Source: JAVDCA01 sp035293985
GTDB lineage: Bacteria; Pseudomonadota; Alphaproteobacteria; Rhizobiales; Xanthobacteraceae
Assembly: GCA_035293985.1 (NCBI GenBank)
Contig: DATGLS010000040.1
Location: forward strand, 62,001 to 126,000
DNA length: 64,000 nucleotides
Direction of reading: 5' to 3'
The translations under genes were made by a program, and so were the position numbers. Under the pieces are notes generated by a model, which saw only the letters and a program-made list of their open reading frames with translations, did no database searches and had not been told where the DNA came from. Shown piece by piece: positions 50,316-58,847 of the stretch (the first letter of the stretch is position 1; every line of letters begins with the position of its first letter).

Positions 50316-50783
50316 TCAAAGCACCGGCAGCACATTCGTGTACTTCACCTGCGCCAGCGCGAAGCTCGACTCGATCGACGCCACGCCCTCGAGCCGGGTG
50401 AGCTTCTGCTTCAGGAAGCGCTCATACGCGGCGAGATCCGGCACCACCACGCGCAGCCAGTAGTCGCGCGGGCCGGTCATCAGGTAGCACTCCAGCACCT
50501 CGGGCCAGCGCGCGATCGTCTTGGCGAAACGATCCAGCGCCTGCTCGCGTTGCCGTTCGAGCTTGACCGAGACGAACACCGAGACCGGCAGGCCCACCGC
50601 CTGCTGGTCGAGCACCGCGACGTAGCGCGCGATCACGCCGGCGCGTTCCATCATGCGCACCCGCCGCAGGCAGGGCGAGGGTGACAGCCCGACCTTTCCG
50701 GCGAGGTCGGCGAGGCTCATGCGCCCGTCCTCCTGCAGCAGGCCGAGAATCTTGCGGTCGACGGCATCCAGGGCGTGCGGCAT
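50316..50783 (-). CDS. Lrp/AsnC-family transcriptional regulator
   Basis: A 155-residue regulator: AsnC-type helix-turn-helix (LDAVDRKILGLLQEDGRMSL then ADLAGKVGLSPSPCLRRVRM) followed by the RAM ligand-binding domain (FVSVKLERQREQALDRFAKT; YLMTGPRDYWLRVVVPDLAA). These usually sense an amino acid and bind several operator sites as octamers. It is divergent from the AceE/transketolase-like gene with 106 bases between, a common layout for an Lrp-type regulator of an amino-acid or keto-acid catabolic gene. The intergenic TTGGCAG/CTGCCAA palindrome is the likely operator. Confidence 0.92.
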   Translation of the reverse strand: MPHALDAVDRKILGLLQEDGRMSLADLAGKVGLSPSPCLRRVRMMERAGVIARYVAVLDQQAVGLPVSVFVSVKLERQREQALDRFAKTIARWPEVLECYLMTGPRDYWLRVVVPDLAAYERFLKQKLTRLEGVASIESSFALAQVKYTNVLPVL

Positions 50784-50808
50784 GAAACCTCATCTGGTCG
50801 GGGCGGAT

Positions 50809-50867
50809 TTGGCAGATACTGCCAAGTTCATTACGTATTGTGATCGAAATTGACGGCCACTGCCAAG
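50809..50867. promoter_or_regulatory. Candidate Lrp-type operator: TTGGCAG-ATA-CTGCCAA palindrome plus repeat half-site
   Basis: A perfect 7-3-7 palindrome at 50809-50825 lies between the divergent regulator and E1-like genes. A second ACTGCCAAG at 50859-50867 repeats the right half (50818-50826) exactly, 41 bases away, about four helical turns, as expected for cooperative binding on one face. No other strong symmetry is present in this gap. Confidence 0.6.
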
Positions 50868-50889
50868 CCGCCAGTGGGAAAATGGAACC

Positions 50890-53316
50890 ATGGCCAAGTC
50901 CCCCATGTTGCCCCGCAAGCCCGATTCTGCCGCCTCCGACGACCTCGCGCTGCTGTCGGCGCTCGAGCGAAAGGTGCTGTGGCTCGCGAGCTGGACCATC
51001 CACCACGCCAACCACGTGCGCGAGAGCACCGATGGGCTGAAAGTGGGCGGCCACCAGGCCTCGTCGGCTTCGCTCGCCACCATCATGACGGCGCTCTACT
51101 TCGCGACGCTGCGGCCGGCCGACCGCGTCGCCGTCAAGCCGCATGCGAGCCCGATCTTCCACGCCATCCAGTACCTGCTCGGCCGCCAGACCCGCGACAA
51201 GCTCGAGCACTTCCGCGGCTACAAGGGGGCGCAGAGCTATCCGTCGCGCACCAAGGACGCGGATGATGTCGACTTCTCCACCGGCTCGGTCGGTCTCGGC
51301 GTCGCGCAGACGCTCTTCTCGGCACTGGTGCAGGACTACGTGCGCGCGCACGGCTGGGGGCTCGACCGCCCCGAGGGCCGCATGGTGGCGCTGGTCGGCG
51401 ACGCCGAGCTCGACGAGGGCAACATCTTCGAGTCGATCCTCGACGGCTGGAAGCAGGGCGTGCGCAATTGCTGGTGGATCATCGACTACAATCGCCAGAG
51501 CCTCGACGCCGTCGTGCGCGAAGGCCTGTGGGAGCGCTACGAGGCGCTGTTTCGCAATTTCGGCTGGCGCGTCGTGATCCTCAAATACGGCTCGCTGCTG
51601 CGCGCCGCATTCAAGCAGCCCGGCGGCGAGCGGCTCGAGCAGTGGATCGACACCTGCCCGAACCAGCTCTACTCGGCGCTGGTCTTCCAGGGCGGCGCCG
51701 CCTGGCGCAAGCGGCTGCAAGAGGATCTCGGGCCGAGCGTTGCGCCGCTGCTCGCGACGCACGACGACGATGCCCTCGCGCGCCTCATGACCAATCTCGC
51801 CGGCCACGACCTGCCGACGCTGCTCTCGGCCTTCGCCGACGACCAGCCCGACAAGCCGACCTGCTTCATCTGCTACACCATCAAGGGTTTCGGCCTGCCG
51901 TTCGCCGGCCACAAGGACAACCACGCCGGCCTGATGACGCCCGCGCAGATGGAGACCCTGCGAGGTGCGATGAAGGTGCGTCCCGGGCACGAGTGGGACA
52001 AGTTCGAAGGGCTCGACATCGCCGAGCGCGATCTGCAGGGTTTCCTCGATCGTGTCCCGTTCGCGGCGCGCCCGGCCGAGCGCGCGCCCGCCCGGCAGTT
52101 CGCGGTGCCGGCCGAGCTCGCCGTCACGATCCAGCCCGAGATGTCGACCCAGACCGGCTTCGGCCTGCTGCTCAACGAGCTCGGGCGTACCGACAGCGAG
52201 CTCGCGGCGCGCATCGTCACGACCTCGCCCGACGTCACCGTCTCGACCAATCTCGGCCCCTGGGTCAATCGCCGCGGCCTGTTCGCGCGCGAGAAGATGG
52301 CCGACACCTTCAAGAGCGAGCGCATCCCCTCCACCTTCAACTGGGATTTCTCGCCCACCGGCCAGCACATCGAGCTCGGCATCGCCGAGAACAACCTGTT
52401 CATTCTCTTGTCCGCGCTCGGCCTGTCGCACGCCATCACGGGCGAGCGCCTGCTGCCGATCGGCACGCTCTATGATCCGTTCATCCAGCGCGGCCTCGAT
52501 GCGCTCAACTATGCTTGTTATCAGGACGCCCGCTTCATCCTCACGGCGACGCCGTCCGGCATCACGCTCGCGCCCGAGGGCGGCGCGCACCAGTCGATCG
52601 CGACGCCGCTGATCGGCATTGCCCAGGATGGCCTCGCGGCATTCGAGCCGGCCTTCGTCGACGAGCTCGCCGTGATCCTCGCCTTCGCGCTCGCCTACAT
52701 CCAGAAGAATGGCGGCGGCGACGCGACCGAGCGCAACTGGCTGCGCGACGAGACCGGCGGCTCGGTTTACCTGCGGCTCTCGACGCGGCCGATCGAGCAG
52801 ATCAAGCGGCCGATGACCGAGGCGCTGCGCCACGCCATCGTCGACGGCGCCTACTGGCTGCGCCCGCCCGGCCCGAACTGCGAGGTGGTGATCGCCTACA
52901 CGGGCGCGGTCGCGCCGGAGGCGAACGAGGCCGTGTGGCGCATCGCCGAGGACCGCCGCGACGTCGGCCTGCTCGCCGTCACGTCGGCCGACCGGCTCAA
53001 CGCCGGCTGGACGGCGGCGCAGCGCGCGCGCGAGCGCGGCCTCGTGCATGCGCGCTCGCACATCGAGCGCCTGCTCGAGGGCGTGCCGCACCACTGCGGC
53101 ATCGTCACCGTTCTCGACGGCCATCCCGCGACGCTCGCCTGGCTCGGCGCCGTGCACGGCCACCGCGTGCGTCCGCTCGGCGTCGAGCATTTCGGCCAGA
53201 CGGGTACGATCGCGGATCTCTATCGGCACTACGGGATCGATGCCGATGCCATCACGGCCGCCGCCGCGGCGCTGACGCCGGGGCGGCCGATACGGCATTT
53301 GCGGGCGCTGCCCTGA
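50890..53316 (+). CDS. TPP-dependent homodimeric E1-like enzyme (AceE/transketolase family)
   Basis: An 808-residue cytosolic enzyme with the fused alpha-beta layout of transketolase and homodimeric pyruvate dehydrogenase E1. The TPP/Mg motif is GDAELDEGN, about 30 residues before WWIIDYNRQSLD, and the following SLDAVVREGLWERYEALFRN is closer to AceE than to transketolase. FNWDFSPTGQHIELGIAENN contains the catalytic Glu region of the second domain. It would decarboxylate a 2-oxo acid or transfer a ketol unit; no E2/E3 genes are nearby. Pseudomonas MdeB, an AceE-like 2-ketobutyrate E1 controlled by an Lrp-type protein, is a plausible analogue (from memory). Start follows GGGAAAATGGAACC, a weak site. 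Confidence 0.82.
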   Translation: MAKSPMLPRKPDSAASDDLALLSALERKVLWLASWTIHHANHVRESTDGLKVGGHQASSASLATIMTALYFATLRPADRVAVKPHASPIFHAIQYLLGRQTRDKLEHFRGYKGAQSYPSRTKDADDVDFSTGSVGLGVAQTLFSALVQDYVRAHGWGLDRPEGRMVALVGDAELDEGNIFESILDGWKQGVRNCWWIIDYNRQSLDAVVREGLWERYEALFRNFGWRVVILKYGSLLRAAFKQPGGERLEQWIDTCPNQLYSALVFQGGAAWRKRLQEDLGPSVAPLLATHDDDALARLMTNLAGHDLPTLLSAFADDQPDKPTCFICYTIKGFGLPFAGHKDNHAGLMTPAQMETLRGAMKVRPGHEWDKFEGLDIAERDLQGFLDRVPFAARPAERAPARQFAVPAELAVTIQPEMSTQTGFGLLLNELGRTDSELAARIVTTSPDVTVSTNLGPWVNRRGLFAREKMADTFKSERIPSTFNWDFSPTGQHIELGIAENNLFILLSALGLSHAITGERLLPIGTLYDPFIQRGLDALNYACYQDARFILTATPSGITLAPEGGAHQSIATPLIGIAQDGLAAFEPAFVDELAVILAFALAYIQKNGGGDATERNWLRDETGGSVYLRLSTRPIEQIKRPMTEALRHAIVDGAYWLRPPGPNCEVVIAYTGAVAPEANEAVWRIAEDRRDVGLLAVTSADRLNAGWTAAQRARERGLVHARSHIERLLEGVPHHCGIVTVLDGHPATLAWLGAVHGHRVRPLGVEHFGQTGTIADLYRHYGIDADAITAAAAALTPGRPIRHLRALP

Positions 53317-53368
53317 TTCTTCCGTGGGCGCAGAGGCGGAAGCCGATGATCGCTTTCGCTGCATTGAT

Positions 53369-53468
53369 CGTCATGGCCGGGCTTTTCCTGGCTTTTCCCG
53401 GCCCATCGACGTGTTTGCGGTCAGGCAGCAAGACCGTGCATGCGCGGGACAAGCCGGCGCATGACGCG
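53369..53468. repeat. Degenerate family E repeat
   Basis: CGTCATGGCCGGGCTTTTCC, CCCGGCCCATCGACGTG and CGGGACAAGCCGGCGCATG match the outer arms of the copy at 45466-45548, with a diverged centre (GTCAGGCAGCAAGACCGTG). It lies between the E1-like gene and the convergent DUF1810 gene. Confidence 0.7.
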
Positions 53469-53492
53469 GTGATTTGGGGCGAGCGGAATGCG

Positions 53493-53927
53493 TCAGGGAT
53501 CGCGCGCGTGCTCTAGCCAGCGCAGCGTAGGTTCATCTCCGCGCCCGCCGAAGAACTTCTCCAACGCCTGGCCGAATATCGCTTGCGGCGCCATCGCGTC
53601 GAAAAGGGTCATCGACGATCGGAACTTGAGATCGTCCGGGGACCCGAACAGATCGCTGACGGAACGCGCGGGTGATTCGACCGCGGCGCCGGTACACTCA
53701 TGGAGGCGTGGGCCCAATATCGGATGGTCGAGATAGGCTCTTGCTTCCTCGCGCGACGTGATCGCGAACTTTCTCGCGAGCTCGCTATGCCCGAGGCCGG
53801 CGATCTGCGGAAAGACGAACCACATCCAGTGACTCTCCTTCCGGCCGCGACGAAGCTCCGACAAGACCCGCTCGTAGACAGGCGCTTGGGCGACGACGAA
53901 TCTCTCGAGCTCGAAGGGATCGTTCAT
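53493..53927 (-). CDS. DUF1810 family protein
   Basis: A 144-residue soluble protein that matches DUF1810 throughout: FVVAQAPVYERVLSELRRG, SHWMWFVFPQIAGLGHSELA, YLDHPILGPRLHEC and SSMTLFDAM. Function is not established for this family. AGGAAGG precedes the start at 53927. No operon partner. Its conserved Trp/Phe-rich helix is intact and there is no sign of damage. Confidence 0.9.
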   Translation of the reverse strand: MNDPFELERFVVAQAPVYERVLSELRRGRKESHWMWFVFPQIAGLGHSELARKFAITSREEARAYLDHPILGPRLHECTGAAVESPARSVSDLFGSPDDLKFRSSMTLFDAMAPQAIFGQALEKFFGGRGDEPTLRWLEHARDP

Positions 53928-54356
53928 TTCCCGGTCCTTCCTGCGCCGCCATGCGGCCCCCCTGAATAATAGGGATAGATTGAATTCGGCTTGCGCTTTC
54001 TGGGCGCGTAGCGCATGGCATTAAGTGCAGAGTGAAATTCGTGCGTCCGGCGCTGCCGCTTCGGGCAGGCGCGCCGCCGCTCAAGCCGGCTATGCGCACT
54101 CTCCGGAAGCACCTTGTGCTGTCTCTCCTGTTCTTCCTGTGTCCGGCTCCTGTTATTCCTCTGTTCGGCGCCTGCGCCTTTTCCTTCGATGTCTCAACGA
54201 CTTTTCCTGTATTTTAGGCGCATCGGCGTCCTGTAGATCGCCTGTATTTTTCTCGAATTTTTTTCCGGGCGCGCGCCCGCCTCGACGGGACGCGCGGGCG
54301 AAGCCGGAAAGCCCAGCGTCTACAGGGACATCTGTCGAGGCGGCTCCGTGCGAACC
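53928..54356. other. Non-coding gap of about 430 bases
   Basis: No convincing gene. Base composition is lower than average in 54110-54290 (TTCTTCCTGTGTCCGGCTCC, TCCTGTATTTTAGGCGCATC, TCTCGAATTTTTTTCCGGGC). TCCTGTAGATCGCCTGTATTTTTCT contains a short run of T that could end the Yip1-type transcript coming from the right, but the stem is poor. The short ORFs here have no recognisable motif. Confidence 0.4.
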
Positions 54357-54929
54357 CTATGCGATCAGGGCCGCCTCGAGCAGCATCACCGCCGCCGTGA
54401 TCGCGATCGCGCAGGCCACCGATATTGCGACATAAGTCGCCGCCCTGTCGGGCTTGGGCCGCATCAGGCGAGGCAGGCCGAGCCATGCCAGATAGATGCC
54501 GAACAGCGCCACCACGGCGGCGACGAAGCGCAGGCCGACGACGAGCTGCAGGATGCCCGCGATCCAATAGGGCGTGAACGAATAGACCGTGACCTTGAGT
54601 GCGCTGGGAAAATCCTTCACGCCGCCGAAGCGCGGTGCGAGCTGGTCGATGATGATCGCGACCGCGTAGACGATCACGAAGCTCGACACATAGGCGATCA
54701 CGGCGCCGAGCAGGCCGATGAACAGCGGGACGCGCACCGTGCCGGCGGGCGTTGCGACGCCGATGATCGAGCCACCGATGAAGGATGCGACCGGCGGGAT
54801 CGCGGCGAGAAAGACCATGTAGTTGGGAAACAGGAATCCCGGGGTGCCCGGCTCGTGCTCAATGACCGGCCATTCGCTCTCCGGCGTGAGCAGGATACCC
54901 TTCAGGCGCTGGACCAGATCCATGTCCAT
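54357..54929 (-). CDS. Yip1-domain integral membrane protein
   Basis: A 190-residue protein with five predicted membrane helices, matching bacterial Yip1 proteins: N-terminal QRLKGILLTPESEWPVIEHE before the first helix is the typical cytoplasmic start, followed by AAIPPVASFIGGSIIG and IGLLGAVIAYVSSFVIVY. Role in bacteria unknown. Two ATGs, at 54929 and 54923, are both possible. Standing alone between non-coding DNA and the GMC oxidoreductase gene, on the same strand as the latter but 188 bases from its stop. Confidence 0.88.
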   Translation of the reverse strand: MDMDLVQRLKGILLTPESEWPVIEHEPGTPGFLFPNYMVFLAAIPPVASFIGGSIIGVATPAGTVRVPLFIGLLGAVIAYVSSFVIVYAVAIIIDQLAPRFGGVKDFPSALKVTVYSFTPYWIAGILQLVVGLRFVAAVVALFGIYLAWLGLPRLMRPKPDRAATYVAISVACAIAITAAVMLLEAALIA

Positions 54930-55117
54930 CCCCGCCGGCGTGGCAACAAAACGAAGCTGGAAACTGCCGCGATTTCAACGCGCCGTTTCGCGGCTCATGT
55001 TGGCGCATCTGCGCACCGCCTTCAACGCCCTCCCAACGGCCCATTTTGGCGGAACGAACCCACGACGAAAAATTATGCGATTTCAGTAGGTCGATCCAAT
55101 GGATACCCCCGAACCAG

Positions 55118-56740
55118 TCAACGGCCTTCCCGCACCATCGCGGCGCCCTTCTCGGCGATCATGATGGTGGGCGAGTTGGTATTGCCCGACGTGATCGTCG
55201 GCATCACCGAGGCGTCGATCACGCGCAGGCCCTCGAGCCCCATCACGCGCAGCCGCTCGTCGACCACCGCCAGTGGATCCGACGGCAGGCCCATCTTGGC
55301 GGTGCCGACCGGATGGAAGATCGTGGTGCCGACGTCGCCGGCGGCCTTGATGAGGCTCGCGTCGTCGTCCCCGATCGACGGACCGGGGAGGAGCTCGACC
55401 GGGTGATATTTGGCGAGCGCCGGCTGCGCCACGATGCGGCGCGCGACGCGCAGCGAGTCGGCAGCGACGCGACGATCCTCGTCGGTCGTGAGATAGCGCG
55501 GCGCGATCGCGGGCGGATCGGCCGGGTTTGCGCTTTTGAGACGGATGTGGCCGCGGCTCGTCGGCTGCACATTGCAGACGCTGGCGGTGAACGCCGGAAA
55601 CCGATGCAGCGGGTCGCCGAATTTGTCGAGCGACAGCGGCTGCACGTGAAACTGGATGTTGGCGCGCTCGCGCGACGGATCCGAGCGGGTGAACAGGCCG
55701 AGCTGCGACGGCGCCATGGTCAGCGGCCCGCGCCGGCGCAGCGCATAGTCGAGCGCCATGCCGAGCTTGCCGAACCGCGAGTAGTAGATCTCGTTGAGCG
55801 TCCGCGCGCCCGTGACCTTGTAGATCAGCCGCAGCTGCAGGTGGTCCTGCAGGTTCTCGCCGACGCCCGGCTTGTCGAGCGCCACCGGAATGCCGAGGTC
55901 GCGAAGTTGCCCCGCGGGACCTATGCCCGACAGCAGCAGGATCTGCGTCGAGCCGACCGAGCCCGCCGCAAGAATGACCTCGCCCTTGGCGCGAGCGCGC
56001 CGGGTCTCGCCCGCCTGCCGCCAGCGCACGCCGGTGGCGCGGCGTCCGTCGAGCTCGACGCCCTCCACCACGCATCCGGTCTCGAGCCGCAAATTCGTGC
56101 GTTCCAGTGCGGGCTTCAAGAACCCGCGCGCCGCCGACCAGCGCCGCCCGCGCTTCTGGTTGACGTGGAAATAGCAGGAGCCTTCGTTGTCGCCGCAGTT
56201 GAAGTCGTCGATCGGCTTGATGCCGGCCTGCGCCGCCGCCTCGCGAAACGTCTCCAGCAGATCCCAGCGCAGCCGCGCGGCCTCGACCCGCCACTCGCCG
56301 CCCGTGCCATGGGAATCGCTCGCGCCCATGAAATGGTGCTCGTGCTTCTTGAAATAGGGCAGCACGTCGTCCCAGCCCCAGCCCGTGAGACCGAGCTGGC
56401 GCCAGTGGTCGTAGTCGCGCGCCTGGCCGCGCATGTAGATCATCGCGTTGATCGCCGACGAGCCGCCGACCACCTTGCCGCGCGGATAGTTGAGCACGCG
56501 GTTGTTGAGCCCCGGCTCGGGCTCGGTCTTGTACATCCAGTCCGAGCGCGGATTGCCGATCGCGAACAGGTATCCGACCGGAATGTGAAACCAGATCCAG
56601 TTGTCGCGCCCGCCCGCCTCGAGGATGAGCACGCGCGTCTTCGGATCGGCCGAGAGCCGGTTCGCCAGCACGCACCCGGCCGAGCCGGCGCCGACGATGA
56701 TGTAGTCGTACTCGCCGTCGATCGTGCGCGCGTCAGCCAT
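55118..56740 (-). CDS. GMC-family FAD oxidoreductase (choline dehydrogenase-like)
   Basis: A 540-residue flavoprotein. The N-terminal YIIVGAGSAGCVLANRLS is the Rossmann FAD motif, LEAGG the second FAD contact and GKVVGGSSAINAMIYMRGQ the GMC signature 1. SGIGPAGQLRDLGI is GMC signature 2, and the C-terminal IFHPVGTAKMG and SGNTNSPTIMIAEK carry the catalytic His and Asn. It oxidises an alcohol; choline or polyethylene glycol dehydrogenases are the closest types, but no betaine aldehyde dehydrogenase is adjacent. GGAGAAAG precedes the start at 56740. Full length, no signal peptide. Confidence 0.92.
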   Translation of the reverse strand: MADARTIDGEYDYIIVGAGSAGCVLANRLSADPKTRVLILEAGGRDNWIWFHIPVGYLFAIGNPRSDWMYKTEPEPGLNNRVLNYPRGKVVGGSSAINAMIYMRGQARDYDHWRQLGLTGWGWDDVLPYFKKHEHHFMGASDSHGTGGEWRVEAARLRWDLLETFREAAAQAGIKPIDDFNCGDNEGSCYFHVNQKRGRRWSAARGFLKPALERTNLRLETGCVVEGVELDGRRATGVRWRQAGETRRARAKGEVILAAGSVGSTQILLLSGIGPAGQLRDLGIPVALDKPGVGENLQDHLQLRLIYKVTGARTLNEIYYSRFGKLGMALDYALRRRGPLTMAPSQLGLFTRSDPSRERANIQFHVQPLSLDKFGDPLHRFPAFTASVCNVQPTSRGHIRLKSANPADPPAIAPRYLTTDEDRRVAADSLRVARRIVAQPALAKYHPVELLPGPSIGDDDASLIKAAGDVGTTIFHPVGTAKMGLPSDPLAVVDERLRVMGLEGLRVIDASVMPTITSGNTNSPTIMIAEKGAAMVREGR

Positions 56741-56761
56741 GGTCTTTCTCCGGCATGTCGT

Positions 56762-56843
56762 CGTAGGGTGCGCAAAGCGAAGCGTGCGCACCGTTCAGCC
56801 GCGTGGGCACGGCGCTACGCGCCTTTGTTTTGCCCACCCTACG
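56762..56843. repeat. Palindromic repeat, CGTAGGGTGGGCAAA type (family C), copy 2
   Basis: CGTAGGGTGCGCAAAGCGAA at the left and TTTGCCCACCCTACG at the right are inverted ends around GCGTGCGCACCGTTCAGCCG. It lies in the 325-base gap between the divergent GMC and modA genes. The remainder (56844-57065) has CGGCGATCCGCC and other short GC palindromes but no recognisable molybdate-responsive site. Confidence 0.85.
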
Positions 56844-57065
56844 GGAGTCTGCTTGCGGTGCAAGCCACAGAGGCCATGCGACATCCCGCCCGGTACCCCG
56901 CTTGGCGCGGCCCCGCGCGGCTTGCTAAGACTTGCCGGCGATCCGCCGCGCGCCGTAAGCGCGCGTTGACCCCGGAACGGCGCTTCCGGGACGGTCGCTT
57001 CCCACGATGAATTCGCCTTTCGCGAAGGTGCGCAACCGCGCGCCCCGCGTGTGATGGAGCGCCTT

Positions 57066-57857
57066 ATGTCCAGATTCCCCGTCGCCGTTCTTTTGTTATT
57101 CATCGTCGCGGCCGCCGGCTCGCTCGCCACGTCCGCGCAGGCGCAGGACAAGACGCTGACCGTCTTCGCCGCCGCCTCGATGAAGAACGCGCTCGACGAC
57201 GTCGATGCGGCCTACACCAAGAAGACCGGCGTCAACATCGCGGCGAGCTACGCCGCGAGCTCCACCCTGATGAAGCAGATCGAGCAGGGCGCGCCCGCCG
57301 ACATCTTCGTCTCCGCCGACCTCGACTGGATGGAATACGGCAGCAAGAAGAAGGTCATCAAGGACGACACCCGCGTCAATCTGCTCGGCAACAAGATCGT
57401 GCTGATCGCGCCGAAGGATTCCAAGATCGATCACGTCACCATCGGGCCGGGCTTCGACCTCGCCAAGCTCGCCGGCGACGGCCGCGTCACCACCGGGGAC
57501 GTCAAGTCTGTGCCGGTCGGCAAATACGCCAAGGCGGCGCTGGAGAAGCTCGGCGCCTGGACCGCGGTCGAGCCGAAGATGGCGATGGCCGAAAGCGTGC
57601 GCGCCGCCCTCGCGCTGGTCGCGCGCGGCGAGGCCGTGCTCGGCATCGTCTACGCGACCGACGCCAAGGTCGAGCCGAACGTCAAGATCGTCGGCGAATT
57701 CCCCGCCGATTCGCACCCGCCGATCATCTACCCGGTCGCCGCCACGGTGACCGCGAAACCCGACGCGACAGGCTATCTCGCTTTCCTGCGCAGCTCGACG
57801 GCGAGGACGATCTTCGAGAAATACGGCTTCACCGTCCTGATCAAGCCGGCGTCGTGA
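57066..57857 (+). CDS. modA: Molybdate ABC transporter substrate-binding protein ModA
   Basis: A 263-residue periplasmic protein. Signal peptide (LLLFIVAAAGSLATSAQAQ), then a type II binding fold: TVFAAASMKNALDDV carries the first oxyanion-binding Ser, SYAASSTLMKQIEQGAPADI the second Ser and the APADIFVSAD family signature, and GIVYATDA the hinge Tyr. These residues coordinate molybdate or tungstate. The start at 57066 has GGAG upstream. First gene of modABC, but followed by 294 bases of hairpin-rich DNA before modB. Supplies Mo for enzymes such as the hydroxylase at 598-3368. Confidence 0.95.
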   Translation: MSRFPVAVLLLFIVAAAGSLATSAQAQDKTLTVFAAASMKNALDDVDAAYTKKTGVNIAASYAASSTLMKQIEQGAPADIFVSADLDWMEYGSKKKVIKDDTRVNLLGNKIVLIAPKDSKIDHVTIGPGFDLAKLAGDGRVTTGDVKSVPVGKYAKAALEKLGAWTAVEPKMAMAESVRAALALVARGEAVLGIVYATDAKVEPNVKIVGEFPADSHPPIIYPVAATVTAKPDATGYLAFLRSSTARTIFEKYGFTVLIKPAS

Positions 57858-57876
57858 GCATGGCCGCGCCGCTTGC

Positions 57877-58131
57877 TCCTCCCTGCTCCCCTCCCCTCGC
57901 GCGCGCAGCGCGTGGCGGGGAGGGGCGGGAGGTGGGGGGCGCCGCTTGCTCCGAGCTGTCGTTGCGCACTCACCGCAAGTTCCGAGCAAGCGTAGGCCCC
58001 CCACCCCTCGCTCCGCAGCTTCGCTGCGCCACTCGGCCCTCCCCGCCACGAAACCCGGGCTTGCCCGGGTTTCGCACTCAAAAGTGCGCAAGTCGGGCAG
58101 GCCCGACTTGCGTGGGCGGGAGGGTAGCAGC
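57877..58131. repeat. GC-rich hairpin block (family B, copy 5) between modA and modB
   Basis: CTCCCCTCCCCTCGCGCGCG with GCGTGGCGGGGAGGGG, then CCCCACCCCTCGCTCCGCAG, followed by two perfect hairpins: CGAAACCCGGGC/GCCCGGGTTTCG (58049-58074, 2-base loop) and GCAAGTCGGGC/GCCCGACTTGC (58088-58111, 2-base loop). It fills the modA-modB gap inside an otherwise tightly packed operon (modB and modC overlap). Confidence 0.85.
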
Positions 58132-58151
58132 CACTGGCGGCGCCTAATCCC

Positions 58152-58847
58152 ATGTTCGGCCTCACCCCCGACGAGTGGACCGCGATCGAGCTCTCGCTGC
58201 GCATCGCGATCGTCGCGACCATCGTGGCGCTTCCGTTCGGCCTCGCCATCGCCTGGGTGCTGGCGCGCAAGGAGTTCTGGGGCAAGTCGATCGTCGATGG
58301 TGTCGTGCACTTGCCGCTGGTGCTGCCGCCGGTGGTGACCGGCTATCTGCTGCTCATCTGGTTCGGCCGCAAAGGCCCGATCGGCGCGTTTCTCGAGCAC
58401 ACGTTCGGCATCGTGCTCGCGTTCCGCTGGACCGGCGCGGTGCTCTCCTGCGGCGTCATGGGCTTTCCGCTGATGGTGCGCGCCGTGCGTCTCGCGATCG
58501 AGGCGATCGACCGCCGTCTCGAGGATGCCGCGGCGACGCTCGGCGCGGGCCGGGTGTGGGTGTTCGCGACCGTGACGCTGCCGCTCGCGCTGCCCGGCGT
58601 CATCGCCGGCATGGTGCTGTGCTTCGCCAAGGCGCTCGGCGAGTTCGGCGCCACCATCACGTTCGTCTCCAACATCCCGGGCGAGACGCAGACCATTTCG
58701 GCCGCGATCTATACCCTGACCAACGTGCCGGGCGGCGACGCGGCCGCCGGCCGCCTCGTGCTGGTCGCGATCGTCATATCGCTGACGGCACTGATCGTGT
58801 CGGAATGGTTCGCGCGCCGCGCGGGCCTGCGCTTTCATGGTGAATAG
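58152..58847 (+). CDS. modB: Molybdate ABC transporter permease ModB
   Basis: A 231-residue inner-membrane permease with five or six helices. The ABC permease EAA loop is AAATLGAGRVWVFATVTLPL followed by PGVIAGMVLCFAKALGEFGA, the ModB/CysTW signature. FPLMVRAVRLAIEAIDRRLE is the helix before it. It dimerises to make the channel and docks on ModC. The start at 58152 reads GLTPDEWTAIELSLRIA like other ModB proteins. The stop overlaps the modC start by 11 bases. Confidence 0.95.
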   Translation: MFGLTPDEWTAIELSLRIAIVATIVALPFGLAIAWVLARKEFWGKSIVDGVVHLPLVLPPVVTGYLLLIWFGRKGPIGAFLEHTFGIVLAFRWTGAVLSCGVMGFPLMVRAVRLAIEAIDRRLEDAAATLGAGRVWVFATVTLPLALPGVIAGMVLCFAKALGEFGATITFVSNIPGETQTISAAIYTLTNVPGGDAAAGRLVLVAIVISLTALIVSEWFARRAGLRFHGE

